Source: Streptomyces europaeiscabiei
GTDB lineage: Bacteria > Actinomycetota > Actinomycetes > Streptomycetales > Streptomycetaceae
Direction: 5' to 3'
Length of the DNA: 64,000 nt
NCBI RefSeq assembly: GCF_036346855.1
Contig: NZ_CP107841.1
Coordinates: 1-64,000 of the forward strand
The translations under genes were made by a program, and so were the position numbers. The stretch's first letter is position 1; every line of letters starts with the position of its first letter. Of the stretch, positions 1 to 8,493 are shown piece by piece. The notes below the pieces were generated by a model. The model searched no databases. It was not told where the DNA came from and saw only the letters and a program-made list of their open reading frames with translations.

Positions 1-155
1 TACCACATCGCTGCGCGATGTGCAAGCGAACACCCGTGCTGCGCACGGTGTTGCGCTTCGCTCCGCGGAAGCGCTGGCGATGGGCTGCGCCCATCGCAGC
101 AACTCAATTGCTGCGCAATCGAGTTGGGTCACATCGCTGCGCGATGTGCAAGGAG
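1..155. other. Streptomyces-type telomere (terminal palindromes)
   Basis: The first bases, TACCACATCGCTGCGCGATG, match what I remember of the archetypal Streptomyces telomere from about base 13 inward, so the true terminus is probably only about a dozen bases outside the window. Visible hairpins: 4-22 (arms CACATCGC/GCGATGTG, loop TGC), 34-48 (CCGTGC/GCACGG, loop TGC), about 55-75 (CGCTTC/GAAGCG), 78-96 (CGATGGGC/GCCCATCG, loop TGC), 102-124 (10-bp arms, one mismatch, loop TGC), and 130-148, which repeats the first hairpin. Arm sequences differ from my remembered reference while pairing is preserved, which suggests folded structure is under selection. In the family, the 3' overhang folds into these hairpins and is patched by Tap/Tpg-primed synthesis. 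Confidence 0.88.
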
Positions 156-443
156 GGCGGTCGCTGCGCTCCCGCTGCCCACGCGATGCGTGGGCGGATC
201 CCTTCGCTGTGCTCCGGGATCGGGTGGGGCCGGCCGCTGCGCGGTCGGCACGGCGTGCGGTGCGCGCCCCTGGCTGAGGGCATGTCAGGTGCGGCTAGTC
301 GGGTGTGTGGTTGGGGAGTTGGGGAGTCCTGCGGACTCCCGGGGCGGGTCCGCTACGCTCCCCCGCCTGACGGTTCTTCCGGCTGCGCCTCCAGAACCCT
401 GGGGCCCGCTGACGCGGGCCAGGCTGGCTACGAGGGGTGGGGG
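156..443. repeat. Subterminal hairpin array
   Basis: The hairpin pattern continues past the core telomere: CCCACGC/GCGTGGG around 178-194, GGATCCC...GGGATC around 197-221, an imperfect GCCGGCCGC/GCGGTCGGC pair with TGC loop around 230-250, GGGAGTCC/GGACTCCC with TGC loop around 324-343, GGTTCT...AGAACC around 372-399, and GGCCCGC/GCGGGCC around 402-420. No credible coding frame crosses the region; open frames here are shadows of the GC-rich palindromes. Likely role: part of the replication-patching region or a barrier to end degradation. Confidence 0.65.
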
Positions 444-579
444 TCGCTCGTTCGCGTGGGTTCCAGTGTGGTGGCTGCATCAGGTTGATGCAGCATGTAC
501 CGTTGGCGGAAACACAGGACACCCGCCAACCATCACACGGGCGGAATCCGATACTCGGCAAAAAGGAAAGGGAAACCGT

Positions 580-1113
580 ATGTGGTGCGCTCAGGATGCG
601 GCACGGGAACAAGTTAGGCGCCAGGCAAACGGTCTCGACATGGCCGCCGTTGCGGAGAAGGTCACGGAGGCTGCTGCCCGCGAGCGCGAGACAGCGGAGC
701 AGTTGAGGCGGGGCGATTCCTTCTCCGAGTTCGAGATGGATCCGGAGCGACTGGCTTCCGTGTGGGCTGCCAAGCATGTGGAGTGGCGGCGCGTCAGGGA
801 CTTGATGGCTCAGGCCGGTTGGGGAGCGTACAAGGCGGAGCGGGACACTCCAGGCTCCAAATGGGCTCAGGAGCGCGAGGAGCAGCGCGACGGCGCTCTC
901 GCTGCCCAGGCCGCCTTCGAGGCGCGGCGGCGGGAGGAGGCGGATGACCTGCGGGCGGAGCTGTGGCTGTCTGCCGCACCCGGCCGGCTGATCCGCGCGG
1001 CGGCCGATCGGGCCGGGCTCATGCCTGCCCAGGTCCTGGCGCAGCTCGCCGAGCGAGTCGTGGTCACCGAGGACGGTACGGTTTCAGTCCCGCCCTTCAC
1101 GCCGTCCCGGTGA
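580..1113 (+). CDS. Telomere-proximal hypothetical protein (177 aa)
   Basis: First real gene from the telomere. The start is the ATG at 580, preceded by the purine-rich GGAAAGGG; the same frame is open further upstream, but only through the telomeric hairpins, so that extension is rejected. The protein is charged and mostly helical, rich in Glu, Arg and Ala (for example EREEQRDGAL and EARRREEADDLR), consistent with a coiled-coil or DNA-associated protein. I recognise no catalytic motif. It lies 44 bp before the helicase and is probably co-transcribed. A small hypothetical gene followed by a helicase is, as I recall, also the gene order at the S. coelicolor chromosome ends. Function unknown. 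Confidence 0.7.
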   Translation: MWCAQDAAREQVRRQANGLDMAAVAEKVTEAAARERETAEQLRRGDSFSEFEMDPERLASVWAAKHVEWRRVRDLMAQAGWGAYKAERDTPGSKWAQEREEQRDGALAAQAAFEARRREEADDLRAELWLSAAPGRLIRAAADRAGLMPAQVLAQLAERVVVTEDGTVSVPPFTPSR

Positions 1114-1157
1114 TTTCCCGAAACGGTCAGAAAACGAGTCAGGGGGAGGATTGCTAA

Positions 1158-4079
1158 ATGCCGGGTATTCAGCTTCGGGAACACCAGGTTGACCAGAGGT
1201 CTGCTTTCCGTAGGTGGGTGGGATTCCCTTCAAGGTCATCTGTGCCCCCGCAGGGCGCCCGGGGCACGATCGTGTCAGCGACCGGCTCGGGCAAGACGAT
1301 CACGGCCGCAGCGTGCGCGCTGGAGTCGTTCGCGGACGGCCGGATCCTCGTCACCGTGCCCACCCTGGACCTGCTCGCGCAGACCGCCCAGGCGTGGAGT
1401 CTGGTCGGTCACCGGGCCCCGATGGTCGCGGTGTGCTCGCTGGAGAACGACCCGGTGCTGAAGGAGCTGGGCGTGCGGACCACCACCAACCCGATCCAGC
1501 TGGCCCTGTGGGCCGGGTCCGGGCCGGTGGTCGTGTTCGCCACGTACGCCTCGCTCGTGGACCGCGAGGACATCGACGCACCCGAGGGCCAGCGCAAGGT
1601 TCGCGGGCCGCTGGAGGCCGCTCTGACAGGCGGAGACCGCCTGTACGGCCAGCGCATGACCGGCTTCGACCTCGCCATCGTGGATGAGGCCCACGGCACC
1701 GCCGGTGATCTCGGGCGGCCTTGGGCTGCCATCCACGACAACGCCCGCATCCCCGCCGCCTTCCGGCTCTACCTGACCGCCACGCCGCGCATCCTCGCCG
1801 CCGCCCGCCCACAGAAGGGCGCGGACGGCCAGGAGGCGGAGATCGCGACCATGGCCGACGACCCGGACGGCACCTACGGCACGTGGCTCGCAGAGCTCGG
1901 ACTCTCGGAGGCGATCGATCGCGAGATTCTCGCCGGGTTCGAGATCGACGTCCTGGAGATCCGCGACCCCTCCCCCGTCGTCGGGGAGTCCGAGGAAGCC
2001 CGGCGCGGCCGGCGCCTGGCGCTCCTGCAAACCGCGCTCCTGGAGCACGCGGCGAAGTGGAACCTCAAGACCGTCATGACGTTCCACCAGAAGGTGGAGG
2101 AGGCCGCCGCGTTCGCGGAGAAGCTGCCCGAGACGGCGGCCGAGCTGTACATGAACGACACCTCTGACGACGACCTGGCCGCCGCCGACCGGCTGCCGAA
2201 GTCCTCGATCGACGCGGAGTTCTACGAACTCGAGGCCAGCCGCCACGTACCCCCGGACCGCGTCTGGTCGGCGTGGCTGTGCGGCGACCACCTCGTAGCC
2301 GAACGCCGCGAGGTGCTGCGGCAGTTCGCCAACGGCATCGACGCCACCGGGCGCCGGGTCCACCGCGCCTTCCTCGCCAGCGTTCGCGTGCTCGGAGAAG
2401 GCGTCGACATCACCGGCGAACGGGGAGTCGAGGCCATCTGCTTCGCCGACACCCGCGGCTCGCAGGTGGAGATCGTGCAGAACATCGGCCGCGCGCTGAG
2501 GTTGAACCGCGACGGCAGCACGAAGATTGCCAGGATCATCGTGCCGATCTTCCTGGAGCCGAACGAGGACCCCACCGACATGGTCGCCAGCGCCAGTTTT
2601 CGCCCCCTTGTAGCCGTTTTGCAAGGGCTCCGCAGTCATGATGAACGACTTGTCGAGCAGCTCGCCTCCCGCGCCCTCAGCCGGGGCAAGCACGCCCGCA
2701 AGATCCACGTGCAGCGCGATGAGGAGGGCCGGATCGTCGGCGCGGACGGCGAGGGCGACGGCGAGGACCAGGAGCACGACGACACCCAGGCCGCCGCCGA
2801 ATCCGCCCTGCTCCACTTCTCCACTCCCCGCGACGCGGCCACGATCGCCACTTTCCTGCGCACCCGCGTCTACCGGCCGGACTCGCTGGTGTGGCTCGAG
2901 GGATACCAAGCCCTCATCCGCTGGCGGAAGGAGAACCACATCACCGGCCTCTACGCCGTCCCCTACGACACCGAGACGACGGTGGGCGTCACGAAGGACT
3001 TTCCCCTGGGCAGGTGGGTGCACCACCAGCGAAAGGCACTACGGGCCGGGGAACTGGAACCGCGGCGCAAGGAGCTCCTGGACGCTCCCGAGGCCGGGAT
3101 GGTGTGGGAGCCGGGCGAGGAAGCCTGGGAGACCAAGCTCGCCGCGCTGCGGTCGTACCGGCGGTCCACCGGGCACCTTGCTCCGCGTCAGGACCAGATG
3201 TGGGGCGAGGGCGAAGCGATGGTGCCGGTCGGGCAGCATGTCGCCAATCTCAGGCGGAAGGGCGGTCTCGGGAAGGACGCTGAGCGGGCGGCGGAGCGCG
3301 CCAAGCAGCTGGCGGCGGTCGACCCGGACTGGAACTGCCCCTGGCCGCTCGACTGGCAACGCCACTACCGCATCCTCGCCGACCTCGTCGACGCCGACGG
3401 CCACCTGCCCGACATCGCACCCGGCGTACTCATGGACGGCGACGACCTCGGACGGTGGCTCCAGCGGCAGACCCAGCCGGGCACCTGGGCGCAGCTGTCC
3501 ACCGAGCAGCAGGAGCGGCTGTCCCAGCTGGGCGTACAGCCACTTGAAGCGCCGTCTCCCGCCCCGGCGGCCACGCGTACGGCGAAGGGTCCGAGCAAGG
3601 CGGAACAGGCGTTCCAGCGAGGGCTGGCGGCCCTCGCGCAGTGGGTCGAACGGGAAGGCGCGGACAAGCCCACGCCGCGCGGGCACAGCGAGCAGATCAT
3701 GGTCGACGGCGAGACGGAACCGGTGATCGTGAAACTGGGCGTATGGAACTCGAACACCCGTGCCAGGTGGGACAAGCTCACCTCCGAACAGCAGGCCGCC
3801 CTCGCCGCCTTGGGCGTGCCCTGGGCGAAGGCAGCGGTGCCGGCCCCGTCCAGCCCGGCATCGGTCGACGACGGTCCCGTCCAGCCCACGCCGTCGGACG
3901 CGCAGGCGCAGAAGGAGCACGACCAGGGCGACACCGTGACGGAGGAAGAGCGCCAGGCGGCGCGGGGCAGGGCGCGGATGTCGCGCAAGAACAAGCTGAT
4001 GCGCAAGCACACCAAAGCCGAACTGCTGCGCATGGCCTACGCGGGCGGTCTGGTGAACCACAACTCCCCCGAGAAGTGA
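1158..4079 (+). CDS. ttrA: TtrA-like telomere-linked superfamily 2 helicase
   Basis: DEAD/DEAH-type helicase of 973 aa. The ATG follows a strong GGGGGAGG site. Visible motifs: Walker A GSGKT (motif I, N-terminal ~50 residues), VDEAH (motif II), TATPR (motif III) and QNIGRALR (motif VI). After the two RecA-like lobes come Trp-rich helicase-associated repeats (for example around residues 660-800). It is the second gene from the telomere, where Streptomyces linear replicons often carry TtrA, a helicase linked to conjugal transfer of linear DNA; the symbol rests on this position and fold. The frame ends at TGA 4077-4079 inside what looks like a SAP/Rho-N-like helix-extended-helix segment (AELLRMAYAGGLVNH...), and coherent coding continues in frame beyond the stop. 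Confidence 0.85.
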   Translation: MPGIQLREHQVDQRSAFRRWVGFPSRSSVPPQGARGTIVSATGSGKTITAAACALESFADGRILVTVPTLDLLAQTAQAWSLVGHRAPMVAVCSLENDPVLKELGVRTTTNPIQLALWAGSGPVVVFATYASLVDREDIDAPEGQRKVRGPLEAALTGGDRLYGQRMTGFDLAIVDEAHGTAGDLGRPWAAIHDNARIPAAFRLYLTATPRILAAARPQKGADGQEAEIATMADDPDGTYGTWLAELGLSEAIDREILAGFEIDVLEIRDPSPVVGESEEARRGRRLALLQTALLEHAAKWNLKTVMTFHQKVEEAAAFAEKLPETAAELYMNDTSDDDLAAADRLPKSSIDAEFYELEASRHVPPDRVWSAWLCGDHLVAERREVLRQFANGIDATGRRVHRAFLASVRVLGEGVDITGERGVEAICFADTRGSQVEIVQNIGRALRLNRDGSTKIARIIVPIFLEPNEDPTDMVASASFRPLVAVLQGLRSHDERLVEQLASRALSRGKHARKIHVQRDEEGRIVGADGEGDGEDQEHDDTQAAAESALLHFSTPRDAATIATFLRTRVYRPDSLVWLEGYQALIRWRKENHITGLYAVPYDTETTVGVTKDFPLGRWVHHQRKALRAGELEPRRKELLDAPEAGMVWEPGEEAWETKLAALRSYRRSTGHLAPRQDQMWGEGEAMVPVGQHVANLRRKGGLGKDAERAAERAKQLAAVDPDWNCPWPLDWQRHYRILADLVDADGHLPDIAPGVLMDGDDLGRWLQRQTQPGTWAQLSTEQQERLSQLGVQPLEAPSPAPAATRTAKGPSKAEQAFQRGLAALAQWVEREGADKPTPRGHSEQIMVDGETEPVIVKLGVWNSNTRARWDKLTSEQQAALAALGVPWAKAAVPAPSSPASVDDGPVQPTPSDAQAQKEHDQGDTVTEEERQAARGRARMSRKNKLMRKHTKAELLRMAYAGGLVNHNSPEK

Positions 4080-4304
4080 CGCAAGGACGAAATCGCCTCC
4101 GCTGTCGTGGACATCGAGTTCCGCACTGCCGACCAGACTGCCCCGGCCCGGCCCGCCGCAGTCAGCTCGCGGCCCGTTCCGGCGAAGCCGCTGCTGGAGC
4201 GGGACCACCATGACGAGTGCGACAAGATGCTGTACGCGGGCGGCACCTGCACCTGCGACCTCATCGAGCAGTACGGACCGCCCTCCGAACGGGACGACTA
4301 CTGA
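4080..4304 (+). pseudogene. In-frame continuation of the helicase beyond TGA
   Basis: The helicase frame runs on for 74 codons after its TGA, starting RKDEIASAVVDIEF, which completes the amphipathic pattern begun before the stop; a Trp (TGG) in place of TGA would give EKWRKDEI, typical of such domains. The tail then has a Cys/His cluster (HHDEC...CTC) that could bind zinc and ends SERDDY. Either the helicase suffered a TGG-to-TGA nonsense change, or the stop is read through, or the distal part is a separate 65-aa gene starting at GTG 4107. I see no good ribosome site before 4107, which favours the first two. Confidence 0.55.
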
Positions 4305-4336
4305 GAAGGCTCTGCCTGCTCCCGCCCCACCACGCC

Positions 4337-4372
4337 AGACCCCGGACCCTCTCTTCGAGAGGCCTGGGGTCT
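4337..4372 (+). terminator. Hairpin terminator after helicase
   Basis: Strong inverted repeat AGACCCC...GGGGTCT with an inner CTCTC-ttc-GAGAG stem, 32 bp after the tail ORF. It has no U-run, which is usual for actinobacterial terminators. It separates the helicase unit from the DUF4238 gene. Confidence 0.7.
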
Positions 4373-4484
4373 CGTGCTGTCGGCTGGCAGATAGCCGCCG
4401 CACCTACGCGTCCCAGCCCGTGAGCGATCGGCGGACAGCGGAAAACCCAAGCGCGGTCCTTCCCGGTTCGCGACCATAGATCCC

Positions 4485-5456
4485 GTGAACGTCAAAATCA
4501 CCGGGCCCGGAAGCAGAGATCCGGAACGGATCGCCGAACTCACTCCCCAGGCGAACGAGAACGTGACGGGCCAGCACGTCGTTTCGAAGGTGCTGTTGCG
4601 TGAATGGGCCGCCGCCGTGAAGCACACCACCGTTGAGCACGTGCAACCCTACGATCTGCAACACCCGGAGCGCCGACTCAACACCCGGCCGCCTCGGGGC
4701 ATCGGAAAGGTCGAGAACTTCGTGCCGTGGGCTTCCACGTCGCTGGAGACCAAGTGGAACCTGGTCGAGCAAGAGCTACGCGACGCCCTCGCCTCGGTCA
4801 AAGCGGGGACCGCACTTGGAGAGCCGCGTACCGCCGGGATTCTGCGTGACCTGATCGCATTGCACTACATCCGGTCCCACCACTACCGCGAGGCCTTCAA
4901 CCGCGTTTTCACCGACTTCTTGCCGCGGCAACGGGAGTGGCTCCTCACCGAGCGTGCTGGCCAACTGGAAGCTGCCTACTTGCAGCACACAGGGCGGCCC
5001 GCGGCCGGACCGGAGGACTTGGCTGCCATCGCCGACGAGATATTCAGCCCGATGCTTGACCAGTTCCACGACGGATCACTGCTTCGCGTGCGCATTGAGG
5101 CCTCCTTCGACCAAGCCCGCCAGCTCATGGCTCAGTATGCCCTGGCGATCCTGGAGCCCGAAGAGGGTGAATTCCTGATCGGCGACAACCCTGCTCTGAC
5201 CGTACGCAAGGAAGGCGACAGCCTCTCCCACGGCATGGCCCTTCTCGACTCGCACATCACCGTCCTCCCTATCGGCCCCCACCACATGCTGGCTCTGAGG
5301 CCGACTCCCCTTTACGGCCGCCTCGCCAAGTCCGCGGTCGACAAGATGAACGTGCTGCAGATCAAAGCCGCCCGCGAATACGTGTACACCCGCCCGAACA
5401 GCTCCCTCGCCGCGCTAGTCCGAGAAGAAGCCACCTCAAGATCACCGAGGCTATAG
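4485..5456 (+). CDS. DUF4238 domain-containing protein
   Basis: A 323-aa protein with GTG start at 4485. It carries the DUF4238 pattern: an early QHVVSKVLLREWA segment (family consensus QHyvPr.yLk.F), a central helical region, and the late IGDNPALTV and HITVLPIGPHHMLAL strands. Members are widespread hypothetical proteins, some found near defence genes; no biochemical activity is assigned to the family to my knowledge. There is no obvious ribosome site and the start lies just after a TAGAT-like element, so the message may be leaderless. It is isolated: a terminator lies upstream and convergent genes downstream. Confidence 0.7.
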   Translation: MNVKITGPGSRDPERIAELTPQANENVTGQHVVSKVLLREWAAAVKHTTVEHVQPYDLQHPERRLNTRPPRGIGKVENFVPWASTSLETKWNLVEQELRDALASVKAGTALGEPRTAGILRDLIALHYIRSHHYREAFNRVFTDFLPRQREWLLTERAGQLEAAYLQHTGRPAAGPEDLAAIADEIFSPMLDQFHDGSLLRVRIEASFDQARQLMAQYALAILEPEEGEFLIGDNPALTVRKEGDSLSHGMALLDSHITVLPIGPHHMLALRPTPLYGRLAKSAVDKMNVLQIKAAREYVYTRPNSSLAALVREEATSRSPRL

Positions 5457-5677
5457 ATCAGGCACCTGTTACTCGAGCGGCTGCCGGTCGATGTCTGCGT
5501 ACGCAGTGGCCTCCTGTGCGCCCTGTCGGCACGGTCGGTTGAGCCTCTGTGCGGCCGTAGTCGGCTGGTCACGTGCTGGGCGGGGAGATGACGGGCTGCC
5601 ACCCTCGCCCGGTTGAACTGATCACTGCACGGCCGTGGCGCCGTACGCAGAAGTCCAGGGGTCGGGGTCTCGCGCCT

Positions 5678-6197
5678 TCAGGGTGGAGGCGTGAGTCGGT
5701 GCCAGATGAAGATGCAGCTCTCCAGGCTGGCGAGTGACGGCCGGCGCAGCACGGACCGGATCCGCTCGGGTCCCACCAGGACGACAGGCATGCGGCGTTC
5801 ACGGTCCTGGAACAGGCTCCACAGCCCGTAGATGTACTGAAGGGCCTCGGTCCGCAGCAGATGGGCATCGCGTACAACCACCACCGGCCAGGAGCGGCGG
5901 CCGAGTTCGTTCTCGACAGCCCGCTGTGCGTCGGCCAGCCGTCGCGGCCGGACACCGAGGTGCAGGGCGGCGTGGAACGCGTCCAGGAGCGCCGCGAGGT
6001 TGCCCGGCGCGGCGGTCGTGACCACGACGGAGTCGGCCCCGTCGCAGCGGCTGAGGGAAGCCTCCACCACGGCCGCACCCTGGACGTCCTTCGGCGCGAT
6101 GACGCACAGCAGCGCGCGGGTCTCAAAGGATGTGGCCCAGGTTCTCGGCAAGTGCGGAGAACGCTTCGTCGGACACGGCCGTGGCGGCCTCGCCCAT
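5678..6197 (-). pseudogene. Frameshifted TniB-like AAA protein without P-loop
   Basis: Starts at ATG 6197 behind GGAGGGACC, reads MGEAATAVSDEAFSALAENL and stops at TGA 6125-6123; the family-like sequence continues in the +1 frame (ETRALLCVIAPKD...) to 5678. It is related to the TniB-like protein at 16840-17583: both contain a VGxExxxxVLRR segment and an IFIW motif near the equivalent position. The nucleotide-binding loop is replaced by APKDVQGAAVV and Walker B is VVVVRDAHLL, so ATP hydrolysis is unlikely. The junction CTT TGA G resembles the release-factor-2 +1 slip site. Decayed gene or programmed shift cannot be decided here; decay is the default. Confidence 0.6.
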
Positions 6198-6389
6198 GGT
6201 CCCTCCCCGGGGAGTTGCGTACGGGACGCCACCAGTCCAACACGTTCGTCGGCGAAGGCGGAGGCGTGGACGTCATCACGGCGCAGATTGACCGGGCACG
6301 TTCGGGGCGTGAGCGGCTGTGCGCCTCCACGATGAGTCACATCTGCTCGCGCGGGCGATCCGACACAGATGGAGCTCCGTCCTGGCGCG

Positions 6390-7322
6390 TCAGCCCCCTG
6401 TCGGCAGTCCAGGCAGCACGACTCCGAGGTAGGCGGCGAGAACGCTGCCCAGCGCACCACTGGCAACGGGCGACAGGACGGCCAGCGTCTGGGCACCCCA
6501 CCGCTGGAGACGGCTTGGATCGGGGCTAACGCTGGTGGCTTCCTCTTCCATGCGCGTCGCCAGTTGGGTGATCTCAGCGGCATCGTCTTCGGGCAGCCCC
6601 AGAATCGGCACGGCCTGGCGGAGTGCGCGGGCGGCCATGACGACCTGGGCGAGGTCGACGCCGCTGTTCGTGGTCGCGTTCAGCGTGAAGTCGCGGCTGT
6701 TCGCGGCGATGTTGCCCGTGTTCTGCCCGATGTGGAAAGTGGTGTTCCCACTGGTGTTGCGGCGTTCGTACGCGCCGATGTCACCCTGGTAGTTGTCCAC
6801 GCAGTCTTCTCCTTCGGCGGTGATCTCGGCTTGCACGGGCCCGTCCGAGCTCCCGTTCCGGTCCCCCTTGATCAGGCCCTTGGCGCTCAGGTAGGCGGAG
6901 GCCCGGTCGATGTCCCTGTCGGTGAGGCGTTCGCCCTCGAAGAGGGACAGCGGATCGTTCAGCACGTCCGCGACGGCAGGCAGCAGGATGTCGTCGTGTT
7001 TGCGATGCCACAGCCAGACCAGCAGGCCCTTGCGTGCGGCGGCGGCCCGCGCGGCCGGGTCGGCGCGCCGGCGCCTGCGCTCCTCCATCCATTCAAGGCC
7101 GCGCGGGGTCAGGTTGGCTTCCGGGCCGTCGTGGGTGGTGTCACGGTCGCCCAGGAGCCGTTGGACCTTGCAGAACTGCAGGAGCCGGTAGGTCTGGTTC
7201 TCGGTGAGGCCATGCGACTGCCCGAACTCGGTGATCGGCACTCCGCCCAGCGGATCAGTTCTCGTGCGGTCGTAGACCCACTCCACGAGCGGTTCGTGCA
7301 GGGTGGAGAAGTCGGCGGACAC
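6390..7322 (-). CDS. Winged-helix protein with C-terminal hydrophobic segment (unknown)
   Basis: A 310-aa protein. The N-terminal ~170 residues look like two winged-helix modules (VPITEFGQSHGLTENQTYRLLQ, then LTDRDIDRASAYLSAKGLI). A Gly/Asn/Thr-rich stretch follows (NTSGNTTFHIGQNTGNIA), of the type seen as a linker in predicted phage-conflict proteins. The C-terminus holds a helical segment and a hydrophobic stretch (LSPVASGALGSVLAAYLGVV) that could insert in a membrane. It follows the PIN-domain gene by 39 bp on the same strand, so the two are probably one transcript. A DNA-sensing module coupled to a membrane-active end is an inference from layout only. Confidence 0.6.
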   Translation of the reverse strand: MSADFSTLHEPLVEWVYDRTRTDPLGGVPITEFGQSHGLTENQTYRLLQFCKVQRLLGDRDTTHDGPEANLTPRGLEWMEERRRRRADPAARAAAARKGLLVWLWHRKHDDILLPAVADVLNDPLSLFEGERLTDRDIDRASAYLSAKGLIKGDRNGSSDGPVQAEITAEGEDCVDNYQGDIGAYERRNTSGNTTFHIGQNTGNIAANSRDFTLNATTNSGVDLAQVVMAARALRQAVPILGLPEDDAAEITQLATRMEEEATSVSPDPSRLQRWGAQTLAVLSPVASGALGSVLAAYLGVVLPGLPTGG

Positions 7323-7361
7323 AGGGTGCTCCCTTGCTCGGTACGACGGGCTTGCTGGTGC

Positions 7362-8246
7362 TCATGGCTTTTTGATGAAGGGCAGTCCGACGGCGGCGAG
7401 TTTCGTCTGAAGGTTGATGTCCCTGGTGGCCACGTAGACGGCGGAGCCGGGGTGCCGGGACTGCAGCAGCAGGGTGGAGGCCACGAAGCGGTCGTCGGGC
7501 ACGTCGAGGTCGAGCCAGTTGGGCAGTCCGTCGCCCTTGGGTTCGATGTGCTCGAAGAGGGCGTGCACATCGCCGGCCACTCGTACGCCGCGCAGAACGT
7601 CGCCGTTGGTCCGAAGCCCTTTCAGTCGGCGGTCGGCCTTCTTCGCCGCGTCGCGGATGTCGGGGTTGCGGCCGGCGAGCTTGTGGTCGTCCAACTCCCG
7701 CAGGACAACGGGCAGCAGGTGGACCATGTACCGATTCCCGAGCAGCGGCGTGTAGACCGCCACGTCGGGGTCATCGAGCAGCACGTTCGTGTCGACCGCT
7801 ACACGCACCGCCCAGGCGTCATCCGGCAGGAGCTCGCCCAGCTTCCGGAGCGTGGCTGCGGCCGCATTGACCTTGTCGACGGCCTTGTCGATGCTGGCCG
7901 GCACGGTGGTGTCCCGGGGGCGTACAAGCCAGCGCTGCAACAGGCCGAGGGTCCCGTCGAGGCGCTTGGTGACCTCCGGGGTCGGGTGCGGGAACAGCAG
8001 CCGGAACAACGGCTCCCACTCCCGTACGCGCCCCAGCAGTTCCATCCTTCGCGTCTCGAGCTCGGGGCCACTGGGTACCCAGCCCCACTTCGCGGCACCG
8101 ACGTACAAGATGCCGCCGGATGGGCGGTTCGGGTCGATGTTCCGGATCTGCGAGTCCGCGAGAGCCTTGAGGAAATCCGCTTCGATCAGGTCCAGGTCGG
8201 AGCGGAGGCGTTCCAGGTACGTCGGCGGGGCTTGTGTGGCGGCCAT
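7362..8246 (-). CDS. PIN-domain ribonuclease-like protein
   Basis: A 294-aa protein; ATG 8246 is chosen because the frame upstream lacks family-like sequence. The C-terminal half is a PIN domain: AVDTNVLLDDPD holds the first acidic pair, VLRELDDHK the second, and VPDDRFVASTLLLQ and VATRDINLQTKLAAVGLPF supply the remaining acidic residues and closing strand, as in the PIN_4/PhoH-associated type. The N-terminal ~170 residues are helical and unassigned. PIN domains cleave RNA and serve as toxins or effectors. There is no adjacent VapB-type antitoxin; instead it pairs with the winged-helix gene downstream, which might play a regulatory role. Confidence 0.75.
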   Translation of the reverse strand: MAATQAPPTYLERLRSDLDLIEADFLKALADSQIRNIDPNRPSGGILYVGAAKWGWVPSGPELETRRMELLGRVREWEPLFRLLFPHPTPEVTKRLDGTLGLLQRWLVRPRDTTVPASIDKAVDKVNAAAATLRKLGELLPDDAWAVRVAVDTNVLLDDPDVAVYTPLLGNRYMVHLLPVVLRELDDHKLAGRNPDIRDAAKKADRRLKGLRTNGDVLRGVRVAGDVHALFEHIEPKGDGLPNWLDLDVPDDRFVASTLLLQSRHPGSAVYVATRDINLQTKLAAVGLPFIKKP

Positions 8247-8493
8247 CTGCCGATGATGCCGCACACCTCTGACAACCCATTCCCGTTCCGCCTGGGACCT
8301 CTTCTCCGTTACCACTTCCCCCACGAGCCCACCGCTGTGTCGCGGGCTACCACAGGGCTCGCCGATGCACACGGTCGGGATGCCCCGAACTCCCGGCTGC
8401 GTCTGCATCACGCCCACGGCCGGGAGTCGGTGTGCACCGAGCACCAGGTAAGACGCCCCACAGCATCACTGGGGGCGTCTTACCGCACACGCG

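Noticed and set aside
1..443. CRISPR array suggested by repeated GCTGCGC units
   Set aside because: Units are hairpin loops with variable arms, not constant repeats with uniform spacers; no cas genes in the window.
124..579. Upstream extension of the first gene through the telomeric hairpins
   Set aside because: Composition follows the palindromes, not codon bias, and a good ribosome site precedes the ATG at 580.
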